This document shows, in pieces, positions 30,262-42,363 of a DNA stretch of 64,000 nucleotides. The first letter of the stretch is position 1; the number at the start of each line of letters is the position of its first letter. This DNA comes from Pseudomonas chlororaphis (lineage in GTDB: Bacteria; Pseudomonadota; Gammaproteobacteria; Pseudomonadales; Pseudomonadaceae): the NCBI RefSeq assembly GCF_001921865.1, contig NZ_MSCT01000005.1, positions 251,001 to 315,000 on the forward strand, written 5' to 3'. Under the pieces are notes generated by a model that was given only the letters and a program-made list of their open reading frames with translations, did no database searches and was not told where the DNA came from. The translations under genes were made by a program, and so were the position numbers.

Positions 30262-30915
30262 ATGATCTCTACCTTGCGACGTAGCCTGTTGGTGTTACTG
30301 GCGGCGTTGCCGTTGATGGCTAGCGCCGTGGCGGCACCTTCCGCGCATGATCTGGTCCAGGACACCACCAGCCGTCTGCTGGCAGACCTGGCCGCCAACA
30401 AAGAAAAGTACAAGCAGGACCCGCAGGACTTCTATGCGGCGCTTAACAGTATCGTCGGGCCCGTCGTGGATGCCGAAGGTATTTCCAAGAGCATCATGAC
30501 GGTCAAGTACTCGCGCAAAGCCACGCCGCAGCAAATGCGTACCTTCGAGGAAAACTTCAAGAGGGGGCTGTTCCAGTTCTATGGCAATGCCTTGCTGGAG
30601 TACAACAACCAGGGCATCGTCGTCGATCCTCCGCGGGATGAGTCGGGCGATCGCACCAGCGTCGGCATGACGGTCAAAGGCAGCAACGGCGCGGTCTATC
30701 CCGTGTCGTACACGCTGGAGAAGATCAATGGCGAGTGGAAGCTGCGCAACGTGATCATCAACGGCATCAATATCGGCAAGCTGTTCCGTGATCAGTTCTC
30801 CGATGCCATGCAGCGCAACGGCAACGATCTGGACAAGACCATCAACAACTGGGCGGGCGAAGTGGCCAAGGCCAAGCAAGCCAGCGAAAACGCCGCAGAG
30901 AAGGTCACGCAATGA
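30262..30915 (+). CDS. mlaC: Periplasmic phospholipid-binding protein MlaC (Ttg2D)
   Basis: MlaC is the periplasmic shuttle that carries one or two phospholipids between MlaA-porin and MlaFEDB. The 217-residue precursor has a signal peptide ending ASAVAA near residue 24. The MlaC fold follows, with IMTVKYSRKATPQQMRTFEENFKRG and INGEWKLRNVIINGINIGKLFRDQF. It follows mlaD by ten bases and overlaps mlaB by four. Confidence 0.96.
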   Translation: MISTLRRSLLVLLAALPLMASAVAAPSAHDLVQDTTSRLLADLAANKEKYKQDPQDFYAALNSIVGPVVDAEGISKSIMTVKYSRKATPQQMRTFEENFKRGLFQFYGNALLEYNNQGIVVDPPRDESGDRTSVGMTVKGSNGAVYPVSYTLEKINGEWKLRNVIINGINIGKLFRDQFSDAMQRNGNDLDKTINNWAGEVAKAKQASENAAEKVTQ

Positions 30916-31217
30916 GCGAGTCGGCCGTCCGTCTGGGAGAGCCCGGCGAACTGTTGATCAGCGGTGTGCTGGACTATCGCTCCGGCCCGGGCCTGCGCAA
31001 GCAGGGGCAAACCCTGATCGCCTCCAGCCAGGCCGCGGCGCTGGTGCTCGATTGTTCGGCGGTAGAGAAGTCCAGCAGCGTTGGTTTGTCGTTGCTGCTG
31101 GCCTTCATGCGTGATGCGGCGGCGGCCGGCAAGGCGGTCAGTATCCGCGCCTTGCCCGAGGACATGCGCGAAATCGCCGAGGTTTCCGGTTTGACCGAGA
31201 TTCTGGCGCATCCTTAA
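30912..31217 (+). CDS. mlaB: STAS-domain protein MlaB
   Basis: MlaB is a small cytoplasmic STAS protein that binds MlaF and is needed for transporter assembly and activity. The 101-residue protein shows the STAS core ALVLDCSAVEKSSSVGLSLLLAFMR. The ATG overlaps the mlaC stop (ATGA). A terminator follows at 31231, ending the mlaFEDCB operon. Confidence 0.93.
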   Translation: MSESAVRLGEPGELLISGVLDYRSGPGLRKQGQTLIASSQAAALVLDCSAVEKSSSVGLSLLLAFMRDAAAAGKAVSIRALPEDMREIAEVSGLTEILAHP

Positions 31218-31230
31218 CCACCCATCGACA

Positions 31231-31286
31231 GAAAGCCCCCCGTCAGAGTCCTGCTATGCGGGGTTCGCAGGCGCGGGGCTTTTTTG
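31231..31286 (+). terminator. Rho-independent terminator of the mla operon
   Basis: AAAGCCCC (31232) pairs with GGGGCTTT (31275), with a longer imperfect inner stem (CCCCG/CGGGG), and runs into a T stretch. It separates mlaB from ibaG-murA. Confidence 0.85.
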
Positions 31287-31331
31287 TATGATGTCCGACC
31301 CGCGCGCACAGGGCGCCGATTGAGGTTGAGC

Positions 31332-32871
<1,540 letters not shown>

Positions 32872-32916
32872 TTTGCGCGATGGGCACAAGGACGTGCCCG
32901 AAGGTTTCGTTCCAAG

Positions 32917-32938
32917 TCGAGCCTGTGTTCAGGCTCGA
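32917..32938 (+). other. Hairpin between murA and hisG
   Basis: TCGAGCCT and AGGCTCGA form a perfect eight-base-pair stem around GTGTTC. The sequence just upstream contains a smaller GGGCAC/GTGCCC stem. Neither is followed by a T-run, and no His-rich leader peptide is visible. It could be a weak terminator for murA or a structured hisG leader. Confidence 0.45.
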
Positions 32939-32998
32939 TGCGTGTCTGGCGCCGTTTGCGACCGGGCATGAGTATCCTGATAAGGACTTACGTTTCCC

Positions 32999-33634
32999 AT
33001 GTTGACCATCGCACTGTCCAAGGGCCGCATCCTTGATGACACCCTGCCGCTTCTGGCTGAAGCCGGCATTGTGCCAACCGAGAATCCGGACAAGAGCCGC
33101 AAGCTGATCATCCCCACGACCCAGGCCGATGTGCGCTTGCTGATCGTGCGCGCCACCGATGTGCCGACCTATGTCGAGCATGGTGCCGCCGATCTCGGCG
33201 TGGCCGGTAAAGATGTGCTGATGGAATACGGCGGCCAGGGCCTGTACGAGCCGCTGGACCTGCAGATCGCCCAGTGCAAGCTGATGACCGCCGGCGCTAT
33301 CGGCGCGGTCGAGCCCAAGGGGCGCCTGCGCGTAGCCACCAAGTTCGTCAACGTTGCCAAGCGTTACTATGCCGAGCAGGGCCGCCAGGTCGACATCATC
33401 AAGCTGTACGGCTCGATGGAGCTGGCGCCGCTGATCGGTCTGGCGGACAAGATCATCGACGTGGTCGATACCGGCAACACCCTGCGGGCCAACGGCCTGG
33501 AGCCCCAGGAGCTGATTTCCATGATCAGCTCCCGCCTGGTGGTCAACAAGGCCTCCATGAAAATGCAGCACGCCCGCATCCAGGCCCTGATCGACACCCT
33601 GCGCAAAGCAGTGGAGTCGCGACACCGCGGTTGA
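32999..33634 (+). CDS. hisG: ATP phosphoribosyltransferase, short catalytic form (HisG)
   Basis: HisG condenses ATP with PRPP, the first committed step of histidine synthesis. At 211 residues it is the short form, without the C-terminal ACT-like feedback domain, and so needs HisZ, which must be encoded elsewhere. Family motifs include the N-terminal [11 protein letters not shown] and [36 protein letters not shown]. An AAGG-like site precedes the ATG. Confidence 0.97.
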   Translation: MLTIALSKGRILDDTLPLLAEAGIVPTENPDKSRKLIIPTTQADVRLLIVRATDVPTYVEHGAADLGVAGKDVLMEYGGQGLYEPLDLQIAQCKLMTAGAIGAVEPKGRLRVATKFVNVAKRYYAEQGRQVDIIKLYGSMELAPLIGLADKIIDVVDTGNTLRANGLEPQELISMISSRLVVNKASMKMQHARIQALIDTLRKAVESRHRG

Positions 33635-33757
33635 TTCACTCGCGCGGCGCGAGCCGCGCCCGTCTATCCGTGTCATAGCCAATTTTCTCAGGTGCCCGCG
33701 CGAATGGACTGGTAGCTTAGGGCGCCTGAGCATTAGCCATTCAATGAGGCCCTCGCT

Positions 33758-35086
33758 ATGACCGCTCCCACTGCAATTGCCCGACTCAACGCTGCTGACC
33801 CGGATTTCGCGCATCATCTGGATCATCTGCTGAGCTGGGAAAGTGTGTCTGACGACTCGGTCAATCAGCGGGTGCTGGACATCATCAAGGCCGTGCGCGA
33901 ACGCGGCGACGCGGCGCTGGTGGAGTTCACCCAGCGCTTCGACGGCTTGCAAGTGGCCTCGATGGCCGACTTGATCCTGCCGCGCGAGCGCCTGGAGCTG
34001 GCCCTGACCCGGATCACCGTGGCCCAGCGCGAAGCCCTGGAAAAAGCCGCGGCGCGGGTGCGCAGCTACCACGAAAAACAGAAGCAGGATTCCTGGAGCT
34101 ACACCGAGGCCGATGGCACGGTGCTGGGCCAGAAGGTCACGCCGCTGGACCGCGCCGGCCTGTACGTGCCGGGCGGCAAGGCGTCCTATCCGTCTTCGGT
34201 GCTGATGAATGCCATCCCGGCCAAGGTGGCCGGTGTCGCCGAGGTGGTGATGGTGGTGCCGACCCCGCGTGGCGAAGTCAACGAGCTGGTGCTGGCCGCG
34301 GCCTGCATCGCCGGCGTCGACCGCGTGTTCACCATTGGCGGCGCCCAGGCCGTGGCCGCCCTGGCCTATGGCACTGAAAGCGTGCCGCAGGTGGACAAGG
34401 TGGTCGGTCCGGGCAACATCTATGTGGCCACCGCCAAGCGCCACGTGTTCGGCCAGGTCGGCATCGACATGATCGCCGGTCCTTCGGAAATCCTCGTGGT
34501 GTGCGACGGCCAGACCGATCCGGACTGGATCGCCATGGACCTGTTTTCCCAGGCCGAGCACGACGAAGACGCCCAGGCGATCCTGGTCAGCCCGGACGCC
34601 GCTTTCCTCGACCGGGTCGCTGCCAGCATCGACAAGCTGCTGCCGACCATGGAGCGCGCGGAAATCATCAAGACCTCGATCAATGGCCGCGGCGCGCTGA
34701 TCCAGGTCCGCGACATGCAGCAGGCCATCGAAGTGGCCAACCGCATTGCCCCGGAGCACCTGGAGTTGTCCGTCGCCGATCCGCATGCCTGGCTGCCGCA
34801 GATCCGCCACGCCGGCGCGATCTTCATGGGCCGCCACACTTCCGAGGCCCTGGGCGACTACTGCGCCGGTCCCAACCACGTATTGCCGACGTCCGGTACG
34901 GCGCGCTTCTCCTCGCCGCTGGGCGTGTATGACTTCCAGAAACGTTCGTCGATCATTTTCTGCTCGGAGCAGGGCGCTTCCGAACTGGGCAAGACCGCGT
35001 CGGTGCTGGCTCGCGGCGAGTCGCTGACCGCCCACGCCCGCAGCGCGGAGTACCGCATCGTCGCCGACCAGGAACAGGGGCAATAA
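33758..35086 (+). CDS. hisD: Histidinol dehydrogenase
   Basis: HisD oxidises L-histidinol to L-histidine with two NAD+ and a zinc ion, the last step of the pathway. The 442-residue protein carries the signature [13 protein letters not shown] and the catalytic Glu-His pair in RIAPEHLEL. Zinc ligands are in [14 protein letters not shown] and the C-terminal [11 protein letters not shown]. It follows hisG by 123 bases; a short GCGCGGC/GCCGCGC hairpin (33642-33659) lies in between. It is two bases before hisC. Confidence 0.98.
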   Translation: MTAPTAIARLNAADPDFAHHLDHLLSWESVSDDSVNQRVLDIIKAVRERGDAALVEFTQRFDGLQVASMADLILPRERLELALTRITVAQREALEKAAARVRSYHEKQKQDSWSYTEADGTVLGQKVTPLDRAGLYVPGGKASYPSSVLMNAIPAKVAGVAEVVMVVPTPRGEVNELVLAAACIAGVDRVFTIGGAQAVAALAYGTESVPQVDKVVGPGNIYVATAKRHVFGQVGIDMIAGPSEILVVCDGQTDPDWIAMDLFSQAEHDEDAQAILVSPDAAFLDRVAASIDKLLPTMERAEIIKTSINGRGALIQVRDMQQAIEVANRIAPEHLELSVADPHAWLPQIRHAGAIFMGRHTSEALGDYCAGPNHVLPTSGTARFSSPLGVYDFQKRSSIIFCSEQGASELGKTASVLARGESLTAHARSAEYRIVADQEQGQ

Positions 35087-35088
35087 GC

Positions 35089-36141
35089 ATGAGTAAATTC
35101 TGGAGTGCGTTCGTCAAGGACCTGGTGCCTTACGTGCCGGGCGAACAACCGAAGCTGACCAAGCTGGTCAAGCTCAACACCAACGAGAACCCGTACGGCC
35201 CGTCGCCCAAAGCCCTGGCGGCGATGCAGACCGAGCTGAACGACAACCTGCGACTGTACCCGGACCCCAACAGCGACCTGCTCAAGCAGGCGGTGGCCAG
35301 GTATTACGGGGTGCAGAGCAACCAGGTATTCCTCGGCAACGGGTCCGACGAAGTCCTGGCGCACATCTTTCACGGCTTGTTGCAGCACGACCGGCCGCTG
35401 CTGTTCCCGGACATCAGCTACAGCTTCTACCCGGTGTATTGCGGCCTGTACGGCATCGGCTTCGAGGCGCTGCCGCTGGACGAGCAGTTCCAGATCCGTC
35501 CGGCCGACTACGCCAGGCCGAACGGCGGGATCATCTTCCCCAACCCGAATGCGCCGACCGGTTGCCTGCTGGCCCTGGAGGCCATCGAGCTGATCCTCAA
35601 GGCCAGCCCGGATTCGGTGGTGGTGGTTGATGAGGCCTACATCGACTTCGGTGGCGAAACCGCCATCAGCCTGGTGGACCGCTATCCGAACCTGTTGGTA
35701 ACCCAGACCCTGTCCAAGTCGCGCTCGCTGGCCGGTCTGCGAGTCGGTCTGGCGGTGGGGCACCCGGACTTGATCGAGGCGCTGGAGCGGATCAAGAACA
35801 GCTTCAACTCTTACCCGCTGGACCGCTTGGCCATCGTTGGCGCCGCCGCGGCGTTCGAGGATCGCGAGTACTTCGCCAAGACCTGCCAGTTGGTGATCGA
35901 TAGCCGCGAGCAAGTGGTCGCGCAATTGCAAGCCAAGGGTTTTGAGGTGCTGCCGTCGGCCGCCAACTTCATCTTTGCCCGTCATCCCAAGCACGATGCG
36001 GCGGGCCTGGCGGCCAAGCTGCGGGAACAGGGAGTGATTGTGCGGCACTTCAAGCAGGAGCGGATTGCCCAGTTCCTGCGGATCAGCATCGGTACGCCAG
36101 AGCAGAACCAGGCCTTGATCGACGGTCTGGGCGAGCTTTAA
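35089..36141 (+). CDS. hisC: Histidinol-phosphate aminotransferase
   Basis: HisC is a PLP enzyme that transaminates imidazole-acetol phosphate to histidinol phosphate. The 350-residue protein has the fold-type I motifs NENPYGPSP, a PNPNAPTG substrate loop, DEAYIDF and the PLP lysine in [18 protein letters not shown]. It follows hisD by two bases. A REP palindrome (36148-36191) fills the gap to the convergent algW. Confidence 0.97.
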   Translation: MSKFWSAFVKDLVPYVPGEQPKLTKLVKLNTNENPYGPSPKALAAMQTELNDNLRLYPDPNSDLLKQAVARYYGVQSNQVFLGNGSDEVLAHIFHGLLQHDRPLLFPDISYSFYPVYCGLYGIGFEALPLDEQFQIRPADYARPNGGIIFPNPNAPTGCLLALEAIELILKASPDSVVVVDEAYIDFGGETAISLVDRYPNLLVTQTLSKSRSLAGLRVGLAVGHPDLIEALERIKNSFNSYPLDRLAIVGAAAAFEDREYFAKTCQLVIDSREQVVAQLQAKGFEVLPSAANFIFARHPKHDAAGLAAKLREQGVIVRHFKQERIAQFLRISIGTPEQNQALIDGLGEL

Positions 36142-36147
36142 ACCGTT

Positions 36148-36191
36148 ATCGCGAGCCAGTGCGCTCCTGTAGGAGCGAGCTGGCTCGCGAT
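36148..36191. repeat. REP palindrome, tail-to-tail variant
   Basis: ATCGCGAGCCAG...CTGGCTCGCGAT forms one long palindrome around CTGTAGGAGC. It is a degenerate member of the GAGCGAGC family, with GCCAG/CTGGC in place of GCAAG/CTTGC. It occupies the whole gap between the convergent hisC and algW genes and could act as a shared transcript end. Confidence 0.85.
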
Positions 36192-36195
36192 GCCT

Positions 36196-37350
<1,155 letters not shown>

Positions 37351-37452
37351 TGAGCAAATCCTGAGAGGTTGCAGGCCGCTCGGGACGGCCCATAATGTCG
37401 CGCATTATACGAGGCCGCGCGCGCCTCTGAACGGGATATTTAGGAGTCTTTT

Positions 37453-38211
37453 ATGGCCGTTGCCCTGAGCACTCTGGTAGAGGAAGCGGACCGCTACCTG
37501 GGCAGTTCGCGAATCGCCGATTATTGCCCCAACGGCCTGCAGGTCGAAGGCCGGCCGCAGGTGATGCGCATCGTCAGCGGCGTCACGGCCAGCCAGGCCT
37601 TGCTCGACGCCGCGGTGGAGGCCAACGCCGACCTGGTGCTGGTGCATCACGGTTATTTCTGGAAAGGCGAGAACCCCTGCATCACCGGCATGAAGCAGCG
37701 CCGGCTGAAAACCCTGCTCAAGCACGATATCAGCCTGCTGGCCTATCACCTGCCGCTGGATCTGCACCCGGACGTTGGCAACAACGTGCAGTTGGCCCGG
37801 CAACTGGAGATCACCGTGGAAGGCCCGCTGGACCCGGACAACCTGAAAGTCGTCGGGCTGGTTGGTTCTCTCGCCGAGCCCATGACCGCGCGGGACTTTG
37901 CCCGCAAGGTCCAGGAGGCGATGGGCCGCGAGCCGCTGGTGGTCGAAGGCAGCAAGATGATCCGGCGGGTCGGCTGGTGCACCGGCGGCGGCCAGGGCTA
38001 CATCGATCAGGCGGTGCAGGCCGGCGTCGACCTGTACCTGAGCGGCGAGGCCTCCGAGCAGACCTTCCACAGCGCCCGGGAAAACGACATCAGTTTTATC
38101 GCCGCCGGCCACCACGCCACCGAGCGTTACGGGGTGCAGGCGCTGGGGGACTACCTGGCCCGGCGTTTCGCCCTCGAGCACTTGTTCATCGACTGCCCGA
38201 ACCCTATATAA
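37453..38211 (+). CDS. Nif3-like dinuclear metal centre protein (YbgI family)
   Basis: Nif3/YbgI proteins form toroidal hexamers with two metal ions per subunit; one proposed activity is GTP cyclohydrolase I type 1B, but the role is unsettled. The 252-residue protein has metal-ligand motifs LVLVHHGYFWKGE, YHLPLDLHPDVGN and the C-terminal AAGHHATERYGVQAL. It is divergent from algW with about 100 bases between, a conserved pairing in pseudomonads. Confidence 0.92.
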   Translation: MAVALSTLVEEADRYLGSSRIADYCPNGLQVEGRPQVMRIVSGVTASQALLDAAVEANADLVLVHHGYFWKGENPCITGMKQRRLKTLLKHDISLLAYHLPLDLHPDVGNNVQLARQLEITVEGPLDPDNLKVVGLVGSLAEPMTARDFARKVQEAMGREPLVVEGSKMIRRVGWCTGGGQGYIDQAVQAGVDLYLSGEASEQTFHSARENDISFIAAGHHATERYGVQALGDYLARRFALEHLFIDCPNPI

Positions 38212-38221
38212 AGCATGACTC

Positions 38222-38325
38222 TGTAGCCGCTGCCGCAGGCTGCGATCGACTGCGTAGCAGGCGCGGCTCTTGAGGAGCCCAGGACGCTCCTGCGGACCTT
38301 TTCGCAGCCTGCGGCAGCGGCTACA
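38222..38325. repeat. Second-family REP pair (TGTAGCCGCTGCCGCAGGCTGCG)
   Basis: The left arm begins TGTAGCCGCTGCCGCAGGCT and the right arm ends CTGCGGCAGCGGCTACA. About 60 bases lie between them, containing a smaller GGCTCTTGAGGAGCC hairpin. This is a different repeat family from the GAGCGAGC palindromes, also common in fluorescent pseudomonads. It lies between the Nif3-like gene and cysD. Confidence 0.85.
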
Positions 38326-38472
38326 AGTCGACGGAATCACAACAAACAGGCGGGTATATTCATATACCGTTTCGATCTAGCCGGCGTCCTGATTAGAAGA
38401 GGTCGCTGTGCTAGCATGCCCCGCTCGAACACGGCCCGCAGGCCGTCCATAAGAAAGCTTTCGTGAGTAGCC

Positions 38473-39390
38473 ATGGTCGACAAACTGACGCATCTGAAAC
38501 AGCTGGAGGCGGAAAGCATCCACATCATCCGCGAGGTGGCCGCCGAGTTCGACAACCCGGTGATGCTGTACTCCATCGGTAAAGACTCCGCCGTGATGCT
38601 GCATCTGGCGCGCAAGGCGTTCTTCCCGGGCAAGCTGCCGTTTCCGGTGATGCACGTCGACACCCGGTGGAAATTCCAGGAGATGTACAAGTTTCGCGAT
38701 CAGATGGTCGAAGAGCTGGGCCTGGACCTGATTACCCACGTCAACCCGGACGGCGTTGCCCAGGGTATCAACCCATTCACCCACGGCAGTGCCAAGCACA
38801 CCGACATCATGAAGACCGAGGGCCTCAAGCAGGCGCTGGACAAGTACGGTTTCGATGCGGCATTCGGTGGTGCCCGGCGCGACGAAGAGAAATCCCGCGC
38901 CAAGGAGCGCGTGTATTCGTTCCGCGACAGCAAGCACCGCTGGGATCCGAAGAACCAGCGCCCCGAGCTGTGGAACGTCTACAACGGCAAGGTCAACAAG
39001 GGCGAGTCGATCCGCGTCTTCCCGCTGTCGAACTGGACCGAGCTGGATATCTGGCAATACATCTACCTCGAAGGTATCCCGATCGTGCCGCTGTACTTCG
39101 CCGCCGAGCGTGAAGTGATCGAGAAGAACGGCACCCTGATCATGATCGACGACGAGCGCATCCTCGAGCACCTCTCCGACGAGGAGAAGGCCCGCATCGT
39201 CAAGAAGAAGGTGCGTTTCCGTACCCTTGGCTGCTACCCGTTGACGGGCGCGGTGGAGTCCGAGGCCGAGAGCCTGACGGACATCATTCAGGAAATGCTC
39301 CTGACGCGAACTTCCGAGCGCCAGGGCCGGGTCATCGATCACGATGGCGCCGGTTCCATGGAAGACAAGAAACGTCAGGGCTATTTCTAA
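38473..39390 (+). CDS. cysD: Sulfate adenylyltransferase subunit 2
   Basis: CysD is the catalytic subunit that makes adenosine 5'-phosphosulfate from sulfate and ATP, driven by GTP hydrolysis in CysN. The 305-residue protein has the PP-loop motif [17 protein letters not shown] and the PAPS-reductase-family segments [15 protein letters not shown] and [11 protein letters not shown]. cysNC follows after 12 bases. Confidence 0.97.
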   Translation: MVDKLTHLKQLEAESIHIIREVAAEFDNPVMLYSIGKDSAVMLHLARKAFFPGKLPFPVMHVDTRWKFQEMYKFRDQMVEELGLDLITHVNPDGVAQGINPFTHGSAKHTDIMKTEGLKQALDKYGFDAAFGGARRDEEKSRAKERVYSFRDSKHRWDPKNQRPELWNVYNGKVNKGESIRVFPLSNWTELDIWQYIYLEGIPIVPLYFAAEREVIEKNGTLIMIDDERILEHLSDEEKARIVKKKVRFRTLGCYPLTGAVESEAESLTDIIQEMLLTRTSERQGRVIDHDGAGSMEDKKRQGYF

Positions 39391-39402
39391 GTAGGGTCTA
39401 AC

Positions 39403-41301
39403 ATGTCGCATCAATCCGAATTGATCAGCGAGGACATCCTCGCCTACCTGGCCCAGCACGAACGCAAAGAACTGCTGCGCTTTTTGACCTGCGGTAACGT
39501 CGACGACGGCAAGAGCACCCTGATCGGGCGCCTGCTGCACGACTCGAAGATGATCTACGAAGACCATCTGGAAGCCATCACCCGCGACTCGAAAAAAGTC
39601 GGCACCACCGGCGACGATATCGACCTGGCGCTGCTGGTCGACGGCCTGCAGGCCGAGCGCGAGCAGGGCATCACCATCGATGTCGCCTACCGCTATTTCT
39701 CCACCGCCAAGCGCAAATTCATCATTGCCGATACCCCAGGCCATGAGCAGTACACCCGCAACATGGCCACCGGTGCCTCCACCTGCGACCTGGCGATCAT
39801 CCTGGTCGACGCCCGCTACGGCGTGCAGACCCAGACCCGTCGCCACAGCTTCATCGCCTCCCTGCTGGGCATCAAGCACATCGTCGTAGCCATCAACAAG
39901 ATGGACCTCAAGGGCTTCGACCAGGGTGTGTTCGAGTCGATCAAGGCCGACTACCTGAAGTTCGCCGAAGGCTTGAAGATGAAGCCCACCAGCCTGCACT
40001 TCGTGCCGATGTCGGCCCTCAAGGGCGACAACGTGGTGAACAAGTCCGAGCGTTCGCCGTGGTACACCGGCCAGTCGCTGATGGAAATCCTCGAGACCGT
40101 GGAAGTGGCGGGCGACCGCAACTTCACCGACCTGCGTTTCCCGGTGCAGTACGTCAACCGTCCGAATCTGAACTTCCGCGGCTTCGCCGGCACCCTGGCC
40201 AGCGGCATCGTGCACAAGGGCGACGAAGTCGTGGTGCTGCCGTCGGGCAAGAGCAGCCGGGTGAAATCCATCGTCACCTTCGAAGGTGAGCTGGAGCACG
40301 CCGGCCCGGGCCAGGCCGTGACCCTGACCATGGAAGACGAGATCGACATCTCCCGCGGCGACCTGCTGGTGCATGCCGACAACGTTCCGCCGGTGACCGA
40401 CAGCTTCGAAGCCATGCTGGTATGGATGGCCGAAGAGCCGATGCTGCCGGGCAAGAAATACGACATCAAGCGTGCCACCAGCTACGTGCCGGGTTCTATC
40501 GCCAACATCGTCCACAAGGTCGATGTGAACACCCTGGAAGAAGGGGCTGCCAGCGCTTTGCAGTTGAACGAGATCGGCAAGGTCAAGATTGCCCTCGACG
40601 CCCCGATCGCGCTCGACGGCTACGACAGCAACCGCACCACCGGTGCGTTCATCGTCATCGACCGCTTGACCAACGGCACCGTCGGCGCCGGTATGATCGT
40701 CGCCCAGCCTGTGGTGCATGGCAGCGCCACCCAGCATGGCAAGTTGGCACATGTAGCCACCGAGGAGCGCGCCCAGCGCTTCGGCCAGCAACCGGCCACC
40801 GTGCTGTTCAGCGGCCTGTCCGGCGCCGGCAAGAGCACCTTGGCCTATGCGGTGGAGCGCAAGCTGTTCGACATGGGGCGTGCGGTATTCGTCCTCGACG
40901 GCCAGAACCTGCGCCACGACCTGAACAAGGGGCTGCCGCAGGATCGCGCCGGGCGTACCGAGAACTGGCGTCGTGCGGCGCATGTGGCGCGCCAGTTCAA
41001 CGAAGCCGGGTTGCTGACCCTGGCGGCCTTCGTCGCCCCGAGCGCCGAAGGTCGCGAGCAGGCCAGGGACCTGATCGGCAAGGAGCGTCTGTTGACGGTC
41101 TATGTCCAGGCCTCGCCGGCGGTTTGTGCCGAGCGTGATCCGCAAGGCTTGTACGCGGCCGCCGGGGACAATATCCCGGGCGAGTCCTTCCCGTTCGACG
41201 TGCCGCTGGATGCTGACCTGGTGATCGACACCCAGTCCGTGTCGCTGGAAGAGGGCGTCAAGCAAGTGCTGGATCTGCTGCGCAAGCGCGGCGCGATCTA
41301 A
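39403..41301 (+). CDS. cysNC: Bifunctional sulfate adenylyltransferase subunit 1 / APS kinase (CysNC)
   Basis: This 632-residue fusion joins the GTPase subunit of ATP sulfurylase (residues ~1-450) to APS kinase (~451-632), so APS and then PAPS are made by one complex with CysD. GTPase motifs are G1 (GNVDDGKST), G3 (DTPGHEQY) and G4 (NKMD). The kinase P-loop is [11 protein letters not shown], with the [15 protein letters not shown] region conserved. Separate cysN and cysC genes are the enterobacterial form; the fusion is typical of Pseudomonas. A strong terminator follows. Confidence 0.97.
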   Translation: MSHQSELISEDILAYLAQHERKELLRFLTCGNVDDGKSTLIGRLLHDSKMIYEDHLEAITRDSKKVGTTGDDIDLALLVDGLQAEREQGITIDVAYRYFSTAKRKFIIADTPGHEQYTRNMATGASTCDLAIILVDARYGVQTQTRRHSFIASLLGIKHIVVAINKMDLKGFDQGVFESIKADYLKFAEGLKMKPTSLHFVPMSALKGDNVVNKSERSPWYTGQSLMEILETVEVAGDRNFTDLRFPVQYVNRPNLNFRGFAGTLASGIVHKGDEVVVLPSGKSSRVKSIVTFEGELEHAGPGQAVTLTMEDEIDISRGDLLVHADNVPPVTDSFEAMLVWMAEEPMLPGKKYDIKRATSYVPGSIANIVHKVDVNTLEEGAASALQLNEIGKVKIALDAPIALDGYDSNRTTGAFIVIDRLTNGTVGAGMIVAQPVVHGSATQHGKLAHVATEERAQRFGQQPATVLFSGLSGAGKSTLAYAVERKLFDMGRAVFVLDGQNLRHDLNKGLPQDRAGRTENWRRAAHVARQFNEAGLLTLAAFVAPSAEGREQARDLIGKERLLTVYVQASPAVCAERDPQGLYAAAGDNIPGESFPFDVPLDADLVIDTQSVSLEEGVKQVLDLLRKRGAI

Positions 41302-41320
41302 GCCTTAGCGGTCATGAAAA

Positions 41321-41352
41321 GCCCGCGTCGAGCGATCGACGCGGGCTTTTTT
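41321..41352 (+). terminator. Rho-independent terminator of cysD-cysNC
   Basis: GCCCGCGTCG and CGACGCGGGC pair perfectly around AGCGAT. Six T residues follow, and an A-run precedes the stem. Confidence 0.95.
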
Positions 41353-41369
41353 GTGTTCCTGGGAAAGCT

Positions 41370-41437
41370 ATCGCGAGCAAGCTCGTTCCTACAGGGGGTT
41401 AGCGTGGCTTTTCTGTAGGAGCGAGCTTGCTCGCGAT
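41370..41437. repeat. Paired REP palindrome (REPIN), inverted order
   Basis: ATCGCGAGCAAGCTCGTTCC...TGTAGGAGCGAGCTTGCTCG lies between the convergent ends of cysNC and the acyltransferase gene. The arm order is reversed compared with the copies at 101, 16915 and 62179. It sits where the gene order stops matching the block I recall from P. aeruginosa. Confidence 0.92.
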
Positions 41438-41454
41438 CAGATCGATAGAACACC

Positions 41455-42363
41455 TCATTTCTTGCCGGGGTACTCGCGATGCATCTGGGCAAGCAGCGCA
41501 TCCTTGTCTTGCCACAGCTGATTGATCCAGCCCTGGAACTCCAGGCGATAAGCGCCGTCCTGGTCGTAGTTCTTGCCGATGAACTGCGGCGGAATCGGCA
41601 ACTCCTCGAAATGCACCACCACCTCGTTGACCTTGCCGCACAACAGGTCCCAGTAACCCGGCTGGCCCGCCGGGTAGTGGATGGTGACGTTGACGATGGA
41701 CTCCAGCTGTTCGCCCATGGCGTCGAGGACGAAGGCAATGCCGCCGGCCTTGGGCTTGAGCAGGTAGCGCAGCGGCGAGGCCTGTTGTGCATGCTTGGCC
41801 TGGGTGAAGCGCGTGCCCTCGACGAAGTTGAAGATGCCCACCGGGTTGTCGCGGAATTTCGCGCAGGTCCGGCGAGTGGTTTCCAGGTCCTTACCCTTTT
41901 TCTCCGGGTGTTTTTCCAGGTAGGCCTTGGAGTAGCGCTTCATGAACGGGAACCCCAGGGCCCACCAGGCCAGGCCGATTACCGGGACCCAGATCAGCTC
42001 CTGCTTGAGGAAGAACTTCAGCGGGCGGATACGCCGGTTGAGCACGTACTGCAGGACCATGATGTCGACCCAGCTCTGGTGGTTGCTGGTGATCAGGTAC
42101 GAGTGCTGGTAGTCCAGCCCGGCGAGCCCGCCTAAGTGCCAGCGGGTGTGCCCGAGCAGGTCCATCCAGGCCTTGTTGTTGCTGATCCAGGCCTCATGGA
42201 TGTGGCTCATCAACCAGTCGGTGAAGCGCTGCGCGGCCGGGAACGGCAGCAGCAACTTGACGATCGCCACCACGAACAGCGGGGTGCAGCAGACGAGGGT
42301 GTTGAGCGCCAATAACAGCGAGGCGATCACACCGCGCAGCGGTGCAGGTAGGAAATCCAGCAT
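41455..42363 (-). CDS. PlsC-like acyltransferase (YihG family)
   Basis: The 302-residue membrane-associated protein has an N-terminal hydrophobic region and the glycerolipid acyltransferase motifs NHQSWVDIMVLQ (HX4D) and FVEGTRFTQAKH. The overall pattern is YihG/YbaY-like rather than the essential housekeeping PlsC. It likely acylates lysophospholipids and adjusts membrane composition, with the specific substrate unknown. Its ATG abuts the pta stop (TAAATG), so it is co-transcribed with and downstream of pta. Confidence 0.88.
   Translation of the reverse strand: MLDFLPAPLRGVIASLLLALNTLVCCTPLFVVAIVKLLLPFPAAQRFTDWLMSHIHEAWISNNKAWMDLLGHTRWHLGGLAGLDYQHSYLITSNHQSWVDIMVLQYVLNRRIRPLKFFLKQELIWVPVIGLAWWALGFPFMKRYSKAYLEKHPEKKGKDLETTRRTCAKFRDNPVGIFNFVEGTRFTQAKHAQQASPLRYLLKPKAGGIAFVLDAMGEQLESIVNVTIHYPAGQPGYWDLLCGKVNEVVVHFEELPIPPQFIGKNYDQDGAYRLEFQGWINQLWQDKDALLAQMHREYPGKK

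Noticed and set aside
33635..33757. His leader attenuator before hisD
   Set aside because: There is a GC hairpin but no run of His codons and no T-run, and hisD lies inside the his cluster.
38377..41265. A 962-codon minus-strand ORF opposite cysD and cysNC
   Set aside because: It mirrors the codon pattern of the sense genes, whose motifs are unambiguous.
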